Origin: Ancrocorticia sp047602305 | GTDB taxonomy: Bacteria; Actinomycetota; Actinomycetes; Actinomycetales; Actinomycetaceae | Direction of reading: 5' to 3' | DNA length: 64,000 bases | Assembly (NCBI GenBank): GCA_047602305.1 | Contig: JASGHO010000001.1 | Span: 1,364,001-1,428,000 of the forward strand | Shown here: positions 21,055 through 30,305 of the stretch, piece by piece | How the letters are laid out: every line of letters starts with the position of its first letter | How positions within the stretch are numbered: position 1 is the first letter of the stretch | Notes under the pieces: model-generated | Databases searched by the model: none | What the model saw: only the letters and a program-made list of their open reading frames with translations | Told to the model about the DNA's origin: nothing | Program-made: the position numbers and the translations under genes

Positions 21055-21121
21055 TTAAGCTATGCAATGTAGCTGAAGAACTCACACCGGGTTCTTACCT
21101 GAACAATCAAAGGAGACGCAC

Positions 21122-22084
21122 GTGGCAACGACGCCCACAGCCCCAGTTCTCTGCCTTGGCGAGGCACTTATCGATGTAGTTATTCGCGGCGAAGAGTCCG
21201 CTGAGCACGTGGGCGGCAGCCCCCTCAACGTGGCCTGCGTTCTCACCGCCATGGATCACCCGGCCCTCATCGGCGCCTGGTGGGGCAAGGACGCCCGCGG
21301 AGCAGCCATCGAAGAGTACGCAACCGCTCGCAACGTCGGAATCGTTCCCGGTTCGGATGCCGCCGAGCGCACCACCGTGGCCAATGCCTACCTCGACGAA
21401 GCAGGACGCGCCACCTACGAATTCGATCTGCTCTGGGAGGTCCCGGAGCTGCCCGAACCCAAGGATCTCACCCACCTGCACACCGGCTCCATCGCGGCAA
21501 CGCTCGAGCCCGGCGGCACCGACGTGCTGCGTGCAGCCAAGAACATGGCTGTCGCTGGCACCGTGTCCTACGACCCGAACGTTCGTCCCTCCATCATGGA
21601 ATCCCCGGAGAAGGTGCTCGTCCGCATCGAGGAGCTCATCGCCATCTCTGACGTGGTCAAGGCCTCTGACGAGGACATCGCTTGGCTCTACGGCGAGGAG
21701 ACCCCGGTTGAGGAAGTCATGCGCCGCTGGCTCGCCCTGGGCCCCGGCCTCGTCGTCGTCACCCGCGGCCCGTGGGGCGCCTACGCACGCCTGGCCAACG
21801 AACGCGACATGATCGTTATCGATCCGCTCAACGTCGAACTCGGCGACACCGTGGGCGCCGGCGATTCCTTCATGGGTGGCCTGCTCTCCGGCCTTCTCGA
21901 TGCCGACCTCATCGGCTCGGCCGAGGCCAAGGCACGCCTGCGCGAGGCCCGCTGGAACGATGTCACCCCGGCGCTGCACCGCGCCACCATCACCTCCGGC
22001 CTCACCGTGAGCCACAACGGCGCCTACGCTCCCTCCCGCGAGGAAGTCGAGGCAGTCCTCAAGGCACAGCCACTGCTTCGGTGA
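21122..22084 (+). CDS. PfkB-family sugar kinase (fructokinase-like)
   Basis: A 320-residue ribokinase-fold kinase that phosphorylates a sugar with ATP. The first signature is GEALIDVV with VGGSPLNVA near the N-terminus and the second is DTVGAGDSFMGGLL (about 240-253), which contains the catalytic Asp and the anion hole. NVRPSIM and VVTRGPWGA are also typical of fructokinases. The GTG start has AAAGGAG upstream. It follows the sugar porter, and an operator-like palindrome lies in front, so a role in using an imported hexose is likely. Fructose is the best guess; other ketoses or nucleosides cannot be excluded. Confidence 0.88.
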   Translation: MATTPTAPVLCLGEALIDVVIRGEESAEHVGGSPLNVACVLTAMDHPALIGAWWGKDARGAAIEEYATARNVGIVPGSDAAERTTVANAYLDEAGRATYEFDLLWEVPELPEPKDLTHLHTGSIAATLEPGGTDVLRAAKNMAVAGTVSYDPNVRPSIMESPEKVLVRIEELIAISDVVKASDEDIAWLYGEETPVEEVMRRWLALGPGLVVVTRGPWGAYARLANERDMIVIDPLNVELGDTVGAGDSFMGGLLSGLLDADLIGSAEAKARLREARWNDVTPALHRATITSGLTVSHNGAYAPSREEVEAVLKAQPLLR

Positions 22085-22106
22085 CTTCGTGAATCGGTTG
22101 CCCGCG

Positions 22107-22132
22107 GGTCTTGGCCCATTGGCGCAATCTCT
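22107..22132. repeat. Dispersed palindromic repeat, half copy b
   Basis: GGTCTTGGCCCATTGGCGCAATCTCT matches the right half of the repeat family; the left half is degenerate. It lies 23 bases after the sugar kinase stop codon. Confidence 0.5.
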
Positions 22133-22192
22133 ACAAATTGACGTCGTGATCCGGTTGCCCGCCAACCGGCATCTCTGACCGATCGCTGGCAC

Positions 22193-22230
22193 GTGTCCCC
22201 CGGAACCGCATCACTGGTTCCGGGGGACAC
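22193..22230. terminator. Strong terminator-like hairpin after the sugar kinase
   Basis: GTGTCCCCCGGAACC (22193-22207) pairs perfectly with GGTTCCGGGGGACAC (22216-22230) across eight bases, and part of the right arm is repeated directly after it. A smaller hairpin, CCGGTTG-ccccg-CAACCGG type, precedes it at 22151-22169. Position after the kinase gene supports termination. Confidence 0.7.
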
Positions 22231-22356
22231 TGGTTCCGGGGACGCTGCTACCTCGGACATATCCCAGAGAGCCCATCCACACGTCATCACTTTTCCGTAG
22301 ACTGAGAGAGTCTCAAAGCCGCAGTTGTGCCTTTGATCCACCACTTAAGGACAAAC

Positions 22357-22719
22357 ATGAAGATGAAGAAAATCTCCACCCTGCTCATGGTGCCCGCACT
22401 CGCGGTTTCCCTGGCAGCCTGCGGCGGCAGTTCCAAGCCTTCCAAGACCGATGTTGAGGCCGGATACCAGGAGCTCTTTGAGCTCAGCGGCGGTGGCGAA
22501 CTCTCTGCCGAGGACAAGGAGCAGACGGACATACTTGCCGCCTGTATTGCCGACAAGACTCACGAAACAATGTCCGCCGAGGGCCTCCTCCTTGTCACGA
22601 AAGGTGATTTCGAGAACCAGGAAGAAGCGATGACCGAGGAGGATCAGAAGGCCCTCGAGGAAGCAATGATGACCTGCCTCCAGGAAGCATTCCCCGAGCT
22701 CAGCGGCGGCGACAAGTAA
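22357..22719 (+). CDS. Small lipoprotein of unknown function
   Basis: A 120-residue protein. It begins MKMKK, a hydrophobic core and lipobox LAAC-GGSS, so it is exported and lipid-anchored; the mature part is short, very acidic and helical (EAGYQELFELSGGGELSAEDKE, DQKALEEAMMTCLQEAFPEL) with two cysteines that may pair (AACIADKT and MTCLQEA). ATG 22357 is chosen over the open frame upstream because it starts the signal peptide and has AAGGA before it. No known family was recognised. It stands alone between two repeat elements. Confidence 0.75.
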   Translation: MKMKKISTLLMVPALAVSLAACGGSSKPSKTDVEAGYQELFELSGGGELSAEDKEQTDILAACIADKTHETMSAEGLLLVTKGDFENQEEAMTEEDQKALEEAMMTCLQEAFPELSGGDK

Positions 22720-22775
22720 TCCAGGAAAGTCCCAGCCATTTTCGTGACCAAAGGTTTAGGCTTGTGTCATTTCCC

Positions 22776-22939
22776 TAGAGGTTGCGCCAATGGGTTCGGC
22801 CGTCACGAGGATGACGCAGGGCTTGACTGGCAAGGCGGACGACGAATCGGCACTGGTGGTGCCGGTGAGGAGGACAACGCAGTCAGGCAAGATTCTGCGG
22901 TATCCGCAGTAGGCCATAACCTATTGGCGTGATCTCTTA
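22776..22939. mobile_element. MITE-like element bounded by two halves of the dispersed repeat (copy c)
   Basis: The left end TAGAGGTTGCGCCAATGG (from 22776) and the right end CCTATTGGCGTGATCTCTTA (to 22939) are imperfect terminal inverted repeats about 26 bases long, matching the two halves of the dispersed palindrome. Between them are about 110 bases with no convincing gene. This 164-base non-coding unit looks like a miniature element from which the shorter palindromes could have come by loss of the centre. Mobility is inferred. Confidence 0.5.
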
Positions 22940-22988
22940 TACCGCGAGGCATGATTAACGGAACATACAACAATCAAAGGAATACTCC

Positions 22989-23846
22989 ATGCACAACGTC
23001 ACCCTAAACAATGGTGTTCAGATGCCCATCCTGGGCTTCGGCGTATTCAGAATCCCGAACGAGGAATCCGAGGCTGCCGTTCTTTCAGCCTTGGAGGCTG
23101 GCTATCGCTCTATTGACACCGCCGCCATCTACCACAACGAGGAGGGCGTGGGCCGCGCACTGGCCAAGGCCGGGATTCCTCGTGAGGAACTGTTCATCAC
23201 CACGAAGTTGTGGGTACAGCCCAACGCCGAGAACACCCGCCGCGCCTTCGATGCGTCGCTCAAGCGCCTCGGGTTGGATTACGTGGACCTCTACCTCATC
23301 CATCAGCCATTTGGCGATCTTTTTGGCCAGTGGCGCGAGATGGAGAAGTTCTACGATGAGGGCCGCGCCAAGGCCATCGGCGTCTCCAACTTCTACCCCG
23401 GGCGCCTCGTGGACTTCATCATGCATACGGACGTGGCACCCGCTGTCAATCAGATTGAGGCCCATCCCTTCTTCCAGCGTCTGAAGGATCAGAAGGTGAT
23501 GGCCAACCGTGGCGTGCAGATGGAATCCTGGGGCCCACTGGCACAGGGCAAGCAGGGAATCTTCGAGCATCCCACCCTCGTGGCCATTGCTGACGCGCAC
23601 AACAAGACGGTGGCTCAGGTGGTTCTTCGTTGGCTCATTCAGCGCGACGTCGTCGTCATTCCCAAGACCGTCAATCCCGTCCGCATGGCCGAGAACATCG
23701 CCGTGTTCGATTTCGAGCTGACCGAGGGCCAGATGAAGGCCATCGCCACGCTGGAGAAGGGCCGCTCCGAGGTGATCGATCATTATTCGGTGGACGCCGC
23801 CGAGCGCCTGAGCAAGCCCGACGATCTCTCCTCCGGACTGATCTAG
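22989..23846 (+). CDS. Aldo/keto reductase
   Basis: A 285-residue NADPH-dependent reductase of the AKR superfamily ((alpha/beta)8 barrel). The catalytic tetrad is complete: Asp43 and Tyr48 in SIDTAAIYHNEEGVG, Lys73 in ITTKLW, His105 in LYLIHQP. The NADP-binding end shows VVVIPKTVNPVRMAEN. The closest named relatives are 2,5-diketo-D-gluconate reductase-like enzymes, but the substrate cannot be inferred. AAAGGA precedes the ATG. It stands alone between the MITE-like element and a hairpin at 23902-23933. Confidence 0.92.
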   Translation: MHNVTLNNGVQMPILGFGVFRIPNEESEAAVLSALEAGYRSIDTAAIYHNEEGVGRALAKAGIPREELFITTKLWVQPNAENTRRAFDASLKRLGLDYVDLYLIHQPFGDLFGQWREMEKFYDEGRAKAIGVSNFYPGRLVDFIMHTDVAPAVNQIEAHPFFQRLKDQKVMANRGVQMESWGPLAQGKQGIFEHPTLVAIADAHNKTVAQVVLRWLIQRDVVVIPKTVNPVRMAENIAVFDFELTEGQMKAIATLEKGRSEVIDHYSVDAAERLSKPDDLSSGLI

Positions 23847-23901
23847 TTTCACAACCTTCGATGTGAGCTGCCGTATCCTTCCGCTCTCATCACTGACTCG
23901 A

Positions 23902-23933
23902 TGCATGGGTGTCACGCACGTGGCACCCATGCA
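23902..23933. terminator. Hairpin after the aldo/keto reductase gene
   Basis: TGCATGGGTGTCACG (23902-23916) pairs with CGTGGCACCCATGCA (23919-23933) with one T-G wobble and a two-base loop. Its position about 55 bases after the stop codon suggests termination; the tail is not T-rich. Confidence 0.55.
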
Positions 23934-24100
23934 TTGCGTTGAGGGCTCTCATTTCTCCGGAGAGTTCTCAGAACTTGCGCTTACGACCCATCGAATATTT
24001 CACCGGGGACGGCATTCGAGACAGCAGATGGTTCGCAAACGGGCAGATATCCGCCCCACCGGATGAGACAGCGTTGATATCCGCCTAGGACTCAAGTCGT

Positions 24101-24155
24101 TTGCCTGGAATAAATCGACGAGGTAGATTGTTCTTACTGGTACCCCCTATGGGTA
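24101..24155 (+). promoter_or_regulatory. Copper operon promoter with CsoR operator
   Basis: A -35 box TTGCCT (24101-24106) and -10 box TAGATT (24124-24129) are 17 bases apart. Just downstream of the expected start site is TACCCCCTATGGGTA (24141-24155), an inverted repeat of the CsoR operator type (TACCC...GGGTA) known from Bacillus, Streptomyces and Mycobacterium. CsoR bound there would block initiation until copper releases it. The csoR gene is at the end of the same gene cluster. Confidence 0.85.
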
Positions 24156-24178
24156 TGAATTCCACGAAAGGACACCTC

Positions 24179-24388
24179 ATGGCAACGACCACCTACGACG
24201 TCACCGGCATGACCTGCGGCCACTGCGAGAACCACGTGCGCGAAGAAATTGAGAAGATCGCCGGCGTCACCGGCATCGAGGTCAGCCACGCGAGCGGCAA
24301 GCTCGTCATCACCTCCGATTCTGAATTGAACGACGACGACGTCGTCGCGGCAGTCGACGAGGCCGGCTACGAGGCAGTCCGCGCCTGA
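24179..24388 (+). CDS. copZ: Copper chaperone (heavy-metal-associated domain)
   Basis: A 69-residue single HMA domain with the Cu(I)-binding motif GMTCGHC, a ferredoxin-like beta-alpha-beta-beta-alpha-beta fold and normal CopZ length. It hands Cu(I) to the ATPase encoded downstream. ATG 24179 is chosen (frame open upstream) because it has GAAAGGA eight bases before it and gives a standard N-terminus. First gene after the CsoR-type operator, so copper-induced. Its stop codon overlaps the next start (TGATG). Confidence 0.93.
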   Translation: MATTTYDVTGMTCGHCENHVREEIEKIAGVTGIEVSHASGKLVITSDSELNDDDVVAAVDEAGYEAVRA

Positions 24389-24597
24389 TGAACGCAGCAA
24401 GCCGTTTGGCGCTCTACGGCGTGGGACTGGTCGCGATCTTCGTGGCCTCCTACGCCGTGGCGGGCGCCGTCGTTCCCGAAAGTGTCGTGGAGAACTGGAA
24501 CGAGCAGTCCGTGACCCACGATGGACCAGACCACGAGATGCCCACGCCTTCACCTGAAGCGCCTGCTCCCGACACACACGACACCAACAACCACTGA
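24388..24597 (+). CDS. Small membrane protein in the copper operon, His-rich tail
   Basis: A 69-residue protein whose ATG overlaps the copZ stop codon (TGATG), so translation is coupled. One N-terminal membrane helix (LALYGVGLVAIFVASYAVAGAVV) is followed by an exported, acidic, Pro-rich tail with His residues (VTHDGPDHEMPTP and DTHDTNNH). Similar short proteins follow copZ in some actinobacteria. A role in outside copper binding or in assisting CopA is inferred from the histidines and the operon; no family name was recognised. Confidence 0.7.
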   Translation: MNAASRLALYGVGLVAIFVASYAVAGAVVPESVVENWNEQSVTHDGPDHEMPTPSPEAPAPDTHDTNNH

Positions 24598-24643
24598 TTA
24601 GAGATCACGCCGATAGGCCTCGGCCTATTGGCGCAACCTCTTA
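24598..24643. repeat. Dispersed palindromic repeat, full copy d, inside the copper operon
   Basis: The best copy of the family: left arm GAGATCACGCCGATAGG, right arm GGCCTATTGGCGCAACCTC, near-symmetric over 46 bases. It starts right after the stop codon of the small membrane protein and ends eight bases before the copA ribosome site, so it lies within the probable copZ-copA transcript and would fold as a hairpin there. Confidence 0.75.
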
Positions 24644-24661
24644 ACCACACGAAGGACGTGA

Positions 24662-26943
<2,282 letters not shown>

Positions 26944-26944
<1 letters not shown>

Positions 26945-27072
26945 TGGGTGATGGTATGGGCGTGATGGAGGGTTCGGGTGTAGTGACGAAAGGTTCGGGT
27001 ATCGTCGCTGGTAGTGCCGACATGGTGACGAAGGGTTCAGGCGTGGTGACGAAGGAAAGTGAGGGAGCGGCG
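26944..27072 (+). other. In-frame GSGVVTK-repeat segment before csoR (possible N-terminal extension)
   Basis: From an ATG that overlaps the copA stop (TAATG), 43 codons run in frame into csoR. They encode near-repeats of GSGVVTK (EGSGVVTK, KGSGIVAG, DMVTK, KGSGVVTK) and their DNA holds repeats of GGTTCGGGTGTAGTGACGA-like units. If translation is coupled to copA, CsoR carries this Gly/Ser-rich extension; if it starts at 27073, this is an untranslated repeat. Both are open. Confidence 0.5.
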
Positions 27073-27405
27073 ATGAGTGAAGCTCAGGAAGCTGTGAGTG
27101 GATGCGGATGCGGCCACGAGAGCCACTACGGCTATGTGGCGGACAAACAGAAGTACCTCGCGCGCCTCAAGCGTATCGAGGGCCAGGCGCGTGGCATCCA
27201 CCGCATGGTTGAAGAGGATAAGTACTGCATCGACATCCTCACCCAGATCAGCGCGATGAAGAGCGCGCTGGAGAATGTGGCACTCGGTCTCATGGACGAT
27301 CACCTCAAGCACTGCGTGCTGGATGCAGCCCGCGAGGGCGGCGAGGAAGGCGCGGCGAAGATCGCGGAGGCGTCGGCGGCAATTCAGAGGCTCGTGAAGT
27401 CCTGA
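27073..27405 (+). CDS. csoR: Copper-sensing transcriptional repressor CsoR
   Basis: A 110-residue all-helical repressor of the CsoR/RcnR family that leaves its operator when it binds Cu(I). The core is YVADKQKYLARLKRIEGQARGI. The Cu(I) ligands Cys-His-Cys are present: Cys in EEDKYCIDIL, and His and Cys in DDHLKHC. The N-terminus also has CGCGH, an extra possible metal site. ATG 27073 is preferred because GAGGGAG lies five bases before it and the length then matches the family; an in-frame upstream ATG at 26944 is discussed separately. The target is very likely the TACCC...GGGTA site before copZ. The 3' end is partly duplicated after the stop (27425-27467). Confidence 0.93.
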   Translation: MSEAQEAVSGCGCGHESHYGYVADKQKYLARLKRIEGQARGIHRMVEEDKYCIDILTQISAMKSALENVALGLMDDHLKHCVLDAAREGGEEGAAKIAEASAAIQRLVKS

Positions 27406-27424
27406 GAATGGTGAGGTGTCGAAA

Positions 27425-27467
27425 GTGGAGACCTCGGCGGCGATCCAACAGCTCGTGAAGTCCTGAG
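27425..27467 (+). pseudogene. Duplicated 3' end of csoR
   Basis: The stretch encoding ETSAAIQQLVKS and a stop repeats the end of csoR (EASAAIQRLVKS, 27364-27406) 61 bases later, with several base differences. It is out of the csoR reading frame by one base and has no start codon, so it is a remnant of a local duplication. The remaining bases to 27716 show no gene; a 16-bp palindrome CGAGCCCGCGGGCTCG is at 27664-27679. Confidence 0.65.
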
Positions 27468-27716
27468 GACTTGCTCCCCAGGGCGCAGCGTAGGGGCAAG
27501 CTGAAAAGTATCTCCGTTATTCCACACCTGATGTACCCATAGCACACGAGATAGGGGATTCCGGAGATGGATTTCATGGACTGTTCGAAGCGAGTCAGTC
27601 TTCAGGGCCGCGGTCATGCAACCCGTCGCTATCGCGAGCGGTGACGTGCTCAATCCCCTGCTTCGAGCCCGCGGGCTCGCAGTACCGGAAGATCCCGGCA
27701 GTGGCTTCCGTGGTGC

Positions 27717-28337
27717 TCACTCTCCTGATTCAAGGCCACGGGCGCGGAGGGCGTCGGAGGTGGTGAGGGCGAAGCCTACGGCACTGACGATGGTGGGGAT
27801 GAGATAGCGCAGTGAGAAGCCGCTCAACCCGCGGGCGCGCGCCGATTCGCGTACCTGCCCAAGCAGCCCAATGAGGTGGGGAATCGAGCGCCACATGAGC
27901 ACGAAGGCGAGCGCCACTCGCTCCGGATCTACCCCGAGAAAACGTAATGGCCTGGCGGCCCCGGCGATGGCATCCATGATGTCGTTGATCGGGGTCGTCA
28001 TTGTCACCAGCCGCGCCAGGTAGATGGCAGCGAGAAGATTGATGAGGTAGAGGATTCCGCGGAGCGGGTCACCCGTGAGCCAATGGTAGGTGCCAAGCAT
28101 GAGCATCATTGCCCAGAATTGCCACCCGATGGCCAGGGCCGGGCGCGCGGGGATCCGCGCGCCCGCGACCAGCAGTGCAGCGGCCATCGCCAAAGCGGCG
28201 AGACTCACCCACAGCTGCCCCACGAGGAACGGCACTACCCCGCCCGCAAACATGAGCAGGTACTTCACCCACACCGGCCAGCCGTGAATAGGACTGCGCG
28301 CGGCCACATACTGACCAAAGAATCTACCGTGGTTCAC
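27717..28337 (-). CDS. bioN: Biotin ECF transporter transmembrane subunit (EcfT/BioN)
   Basis: A 206-residue membrane protein with about five helices, the coupling subunit that links the biotin-binding S component to the ATPase. The two Ala-Arg-Gly type coupling motifs are seen in RESARARGLSGF and SDALRARGLES near the C-terminus. It is the last gene of bioY-bioM-bioN, 52 bases after bioM. Length is normal for BioN. The gene ends about 310 bases from csoR, which is convergent. Confidence 0.9.
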   Translation of the reverse strand: MNHGRFFGQYVAARSPIHGWPVWVKYLLMFAGGVVPFLVGQLWVSLAALAMAAALLVAGARIPARPALAIGWQFWAMMLMLGTYHWLTGDPLRGILYLINLLAAIYLARLVTMTTPINDIMDAIAGAARPLRFLGVDPERVALAFVLMWRSIPHLIGLLGQVRESARARGLSGFSLRYLIPTIVSAVGFALTTSDALRARGLESGE

Positions 28338-28389
28338 GCTCTCACCTCCACAGCTCTACCGCGCCCGCGTACCCAGTCTTCGTTCATGA

Positions 28390-29094
28390 TCACGCTGCCA
28401 TTTCGCGTACGTACTGGGCAATAACGGTACCCGGCTCACCGTCGGCAACGATCTGCCCACGATCAATCCAGATGACACGCTCCATCTCCCCCGCCAACTC
28501 CAGATCGTGCGTGGAGACGATGAGCTGTTGCGGCAGTGCAGCCAGGGCTCGGCGCAGCGCGTGGCGATTGCGCAGGTCAAGGAGGGTGGTGGGTTCGTCT
28601 GCCACGATCACGCCCGGTTCCACGGCCAGCACCGTGGTGAGTGAGACGAGCTGCCTCTCACCACCCGAAAGATCATAAATCGACTGCTCCGCCACCGTGC
28701 CCAATCCCCGCGCTTCGAGAAGTTCACGGGCCCTGACGCGCCGTGCCGCACGATTCTTGATGGTGGAACGCAGGGATAGTTGGACGTCGTCGAGAGGAGT
28801 GGACATGACGAGCTGAGCCAAAGGATCGGTAAAGATGTACCCCACGTGCTTACGCACCCGCGCCACATCCCGCGCGGTGGTCATGCCGTCCACGACGACT
28901 TCACCAGAGCTCGGCATGACGAGGCCGTTGAAGAGCTTGAGGAGCGTCGACTTCCCCGAGCCGTTCGCCCCAATCACCGCGATACGCGACTCCTCCAGGC
29001 GCACGTCAAGGGATCGCAGCAACGTCTTGCGTGCCCCACGCTCAGGCGAGGCGAGATCATCAACCTCTACCGTGACATCGTGCAGCTCAATCAT
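28390..29094 (-). CDS. bioM: Biotin ECF transporter ATP-binding subunit
   Basis: A 234-residue ABC ATPase: Walker A GANGSGKST, signature LSGGERQLVSL, Walker B VIVADEPTTLLD, switch His in VSTHDLE. The Q-loop region reads FTDPLAQLVMSTP, as in other BioM proteins, so it drives biotin uptake with BioY and BioN. It sits two bases after bioY and before bioN. Confidence 0.93.
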   Translation of the reverse strand: MIELHDVTVEVDDLASPERGARKTLLRSLDVRLEESRIAVIGANGSGKSTLLKLFNGLVMPSSGEVVVDGMTTARDVARVRKHVGYIFTDPLAQLVMSTPLDDVQLSLRSTIKNRAARRVRARELLEARGLGTVAEQSIYDLSGGERQLVSLTTVLAVEPGVIVADEPTTLLDLRNRHALRRALAALPQQLIVSTHDLELAGEMERVIWIDRGQIVADGEPGTVIAQYVREMAA

Positions 29095-29096
29095 TG

Positions 29097-29708
29097 CTAG
29101 CGGCGCCCGAGGATTCTCGGGAACGCACGAATAACAGCAAGTGCGGTGACGCCAGCGAGAACCGCCTTGATGAGGTCGAGTCCCAGGAAACCGACGGTAA
29201 TCCCCACTGCACCGGCAAAGTCCATCCCGGCATTGAATATGAGCCCGGCAACACCGGCAGCATGCAGCACGAGCAGCCCGGCAACAGCCGCGAGTGTCAG
29301 TCCAACAAGCGCCAGCGCACCCTTCGTCACCCGCCGCAGAACCAAAGCCGCCAATGGTCCGGCGACAAGTGTGGAGAGCACATAACCCACGAGGTAGCCG
29401 CCGGTCGGCCCCTGCAGCACGGCCACGCCACTGGATCCACCGGCAAAGACCGGCAGTCCAAAAAGGCCCGCAGCAACGTAAAGCAGGGCCGCGAGGAATC
29501 CCTGCCGCGCACCCAGCACCAGCGGGTTGAGCAGCACGATGATGATGGTCATGGTGAACGGCACCGGCCCAATGGTGAACCCCGGAATCAACGCGAAAGC
29601 TGCGATGAGGGCCGCGAATACCGCGACGAGGGCGATATTAACGCCCTTGGATGAACCAGCAGCACCTACCACTGCGGGAGCCTTGCGGAGAGAACTCGAC
29701 TGGGACAT
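29097..29708 (-). CDS. bioY: Biotin ECF transporter substrate-binding protein BioY
   Basis: A 203-residue membrane protein with six hydrophobic segments and the BioY signatures GPVPFTMTIIIVLLNPLVLG and GLPVFAGGSSG with GPTGGYLVGY. It binds biotin at the outer face. First gene of bioYMN. A Ser/Gly-rich cytoplasmic start of about 25 residues precedes helix 1. Absence of biotin synthesis genes nearby suggests uptake is important, but that is inference. Confidence 0.95.
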   Translation of the reverse strand: MSQSSSLRKAPAVVGAAGSSKGVNIALVAVFAALIAAFALIPGFTIGPVPFTMTIIIVLLNPLVLGARQGFLAALLYVAAGLFGLPVFAGGSSGVAVLQGPTGGYLVGYVLSTLVAGPLAALVLRRVTKGALALVGLTLAAVAGLLVLHAAGVAGLIFNAGMDFAGAVGITVGFLGLDLIKAVLAGVTALAVIRAFPRILGRR

Positions 29709-29719
29709 TCCACCAACCT

Positions 29720-29742
29720 AACTTACGTATCAGTAACTTACG
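29720..29742. promoter_or_regulatory. Candidate operator repeats in the bioYMN promoter
   Basis: AACTTACG occurs twice (29720-29727, 29735-29742), 15 bases apart, followed by a degenerate third form (GCTTATG). A TACACT -10-like box on the minus strand lies at about 29745-29750, so the repeats would cover the transcription start. They may bind a biotin-responsive repressor; the regulator is unknown. Confidence 0.4.
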
Positions 29743-29908
29743 CAAGTGTAGCTTATGTGCCCCGCCAAAACAGAGACCTGAACAACACAGTCTCACGAGC
29801 ACAACCTGTACCAACGGACGTCAACGTCCCGGAATCGCTTTCTGTTATCCGTCATCAGCGGCTACGCCTGCTCTCATATCCGGCTACAGCCCTCACCCAC
29901 GACACCCC

Positions 29909-29948
29909 AGCACCCGAGCACCCGAGCACCCGAGCACCCGAACACCCT
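29909..29948. repeat. Tandem 8-bp repeat (AGCACCCG), five units
   Basis: Four exact copies of AGCACCCG (29909-29940) and a fifth, degenerate copy end at the base before the stop codon of the minus-strand zincin gene (29949). The array is outside coding sequence as annotated. Unit number could vary between strains by slippage. Confidence 0.85.
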
Positions 29949-30296
29949 CTACCCCCATCCGAGTTCGTGCAGCCGTTCCTCCTCGATGCCGTAATAGTGC
30001 GCGATCTCGTGCACCAGCGTCACGTGAATCTCGTCTGCCAGCTGCTCCCGGTCCTCGCAGAAGTCCACGAGGTTCTCGCGATACAGAATGATGCGGTCGG
30101 GCTCATCGCCAAATCCGTAGTCCCCGCGGTCCACGAGGGCCACCCCTTCGTAGACCCCGAGCAGGTCACTGCCATCCTCCGGCTGATCTTCAATAAGAAA
30201 GACGACGTTATCCAGATGCGCAAACATCTCGTCCGGCAGCGCGTCCAGTTCGTCGGCCACCATCTCTTCAAACTCTTCCGGAGATACCTCAAGCAT
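29949..30296 (-). CDS. Minimal zincin-type metallopeptidase (DUF1025-like)
   Basis: A 115-residue cytoplasmic protein with the zinc motif HEIAH (His96, Glu97, His100) in TLVHEIAHYYGIEEERLHELGW, the pattern of the small metallopeptidase family common in actinobacteria. Acidic N-terminal half, no signal peptide. It lies nine bases after the DUF58-transglutaminase gene on the same strand and may be co-transcribed; a TAGGCT box six bases before the ATG also allows a leaderless transcript. Substrate unknown. Confidence 0.85.
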   Translation of the reverse strand: MLEVSPEEFEEMVADELDALPDEMFAHLDNVVFLIEDQPEDGSDLLGVYEGVALVDRGDYGFGDEPDRIILYRENLVDFCEDREQLADEIHVTLVHEIAHYYGIEEERLHELGWG

Positions 30297-30305
30297 GCCC
30301 CCAGC

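Noticed and set aside
22744..22932. Small ORF inside the MITE-like element
   Set aside because: No ribosome site, no family similarity, and it spans the terminal inverted repeats.
29909..29948. Possible CRISPR array from the AGCACCCG repeats
   Set aside because: The 8-bp units are directly tandem with no spacers, far shorter than CRISPR repeats, and no cas gene is present.
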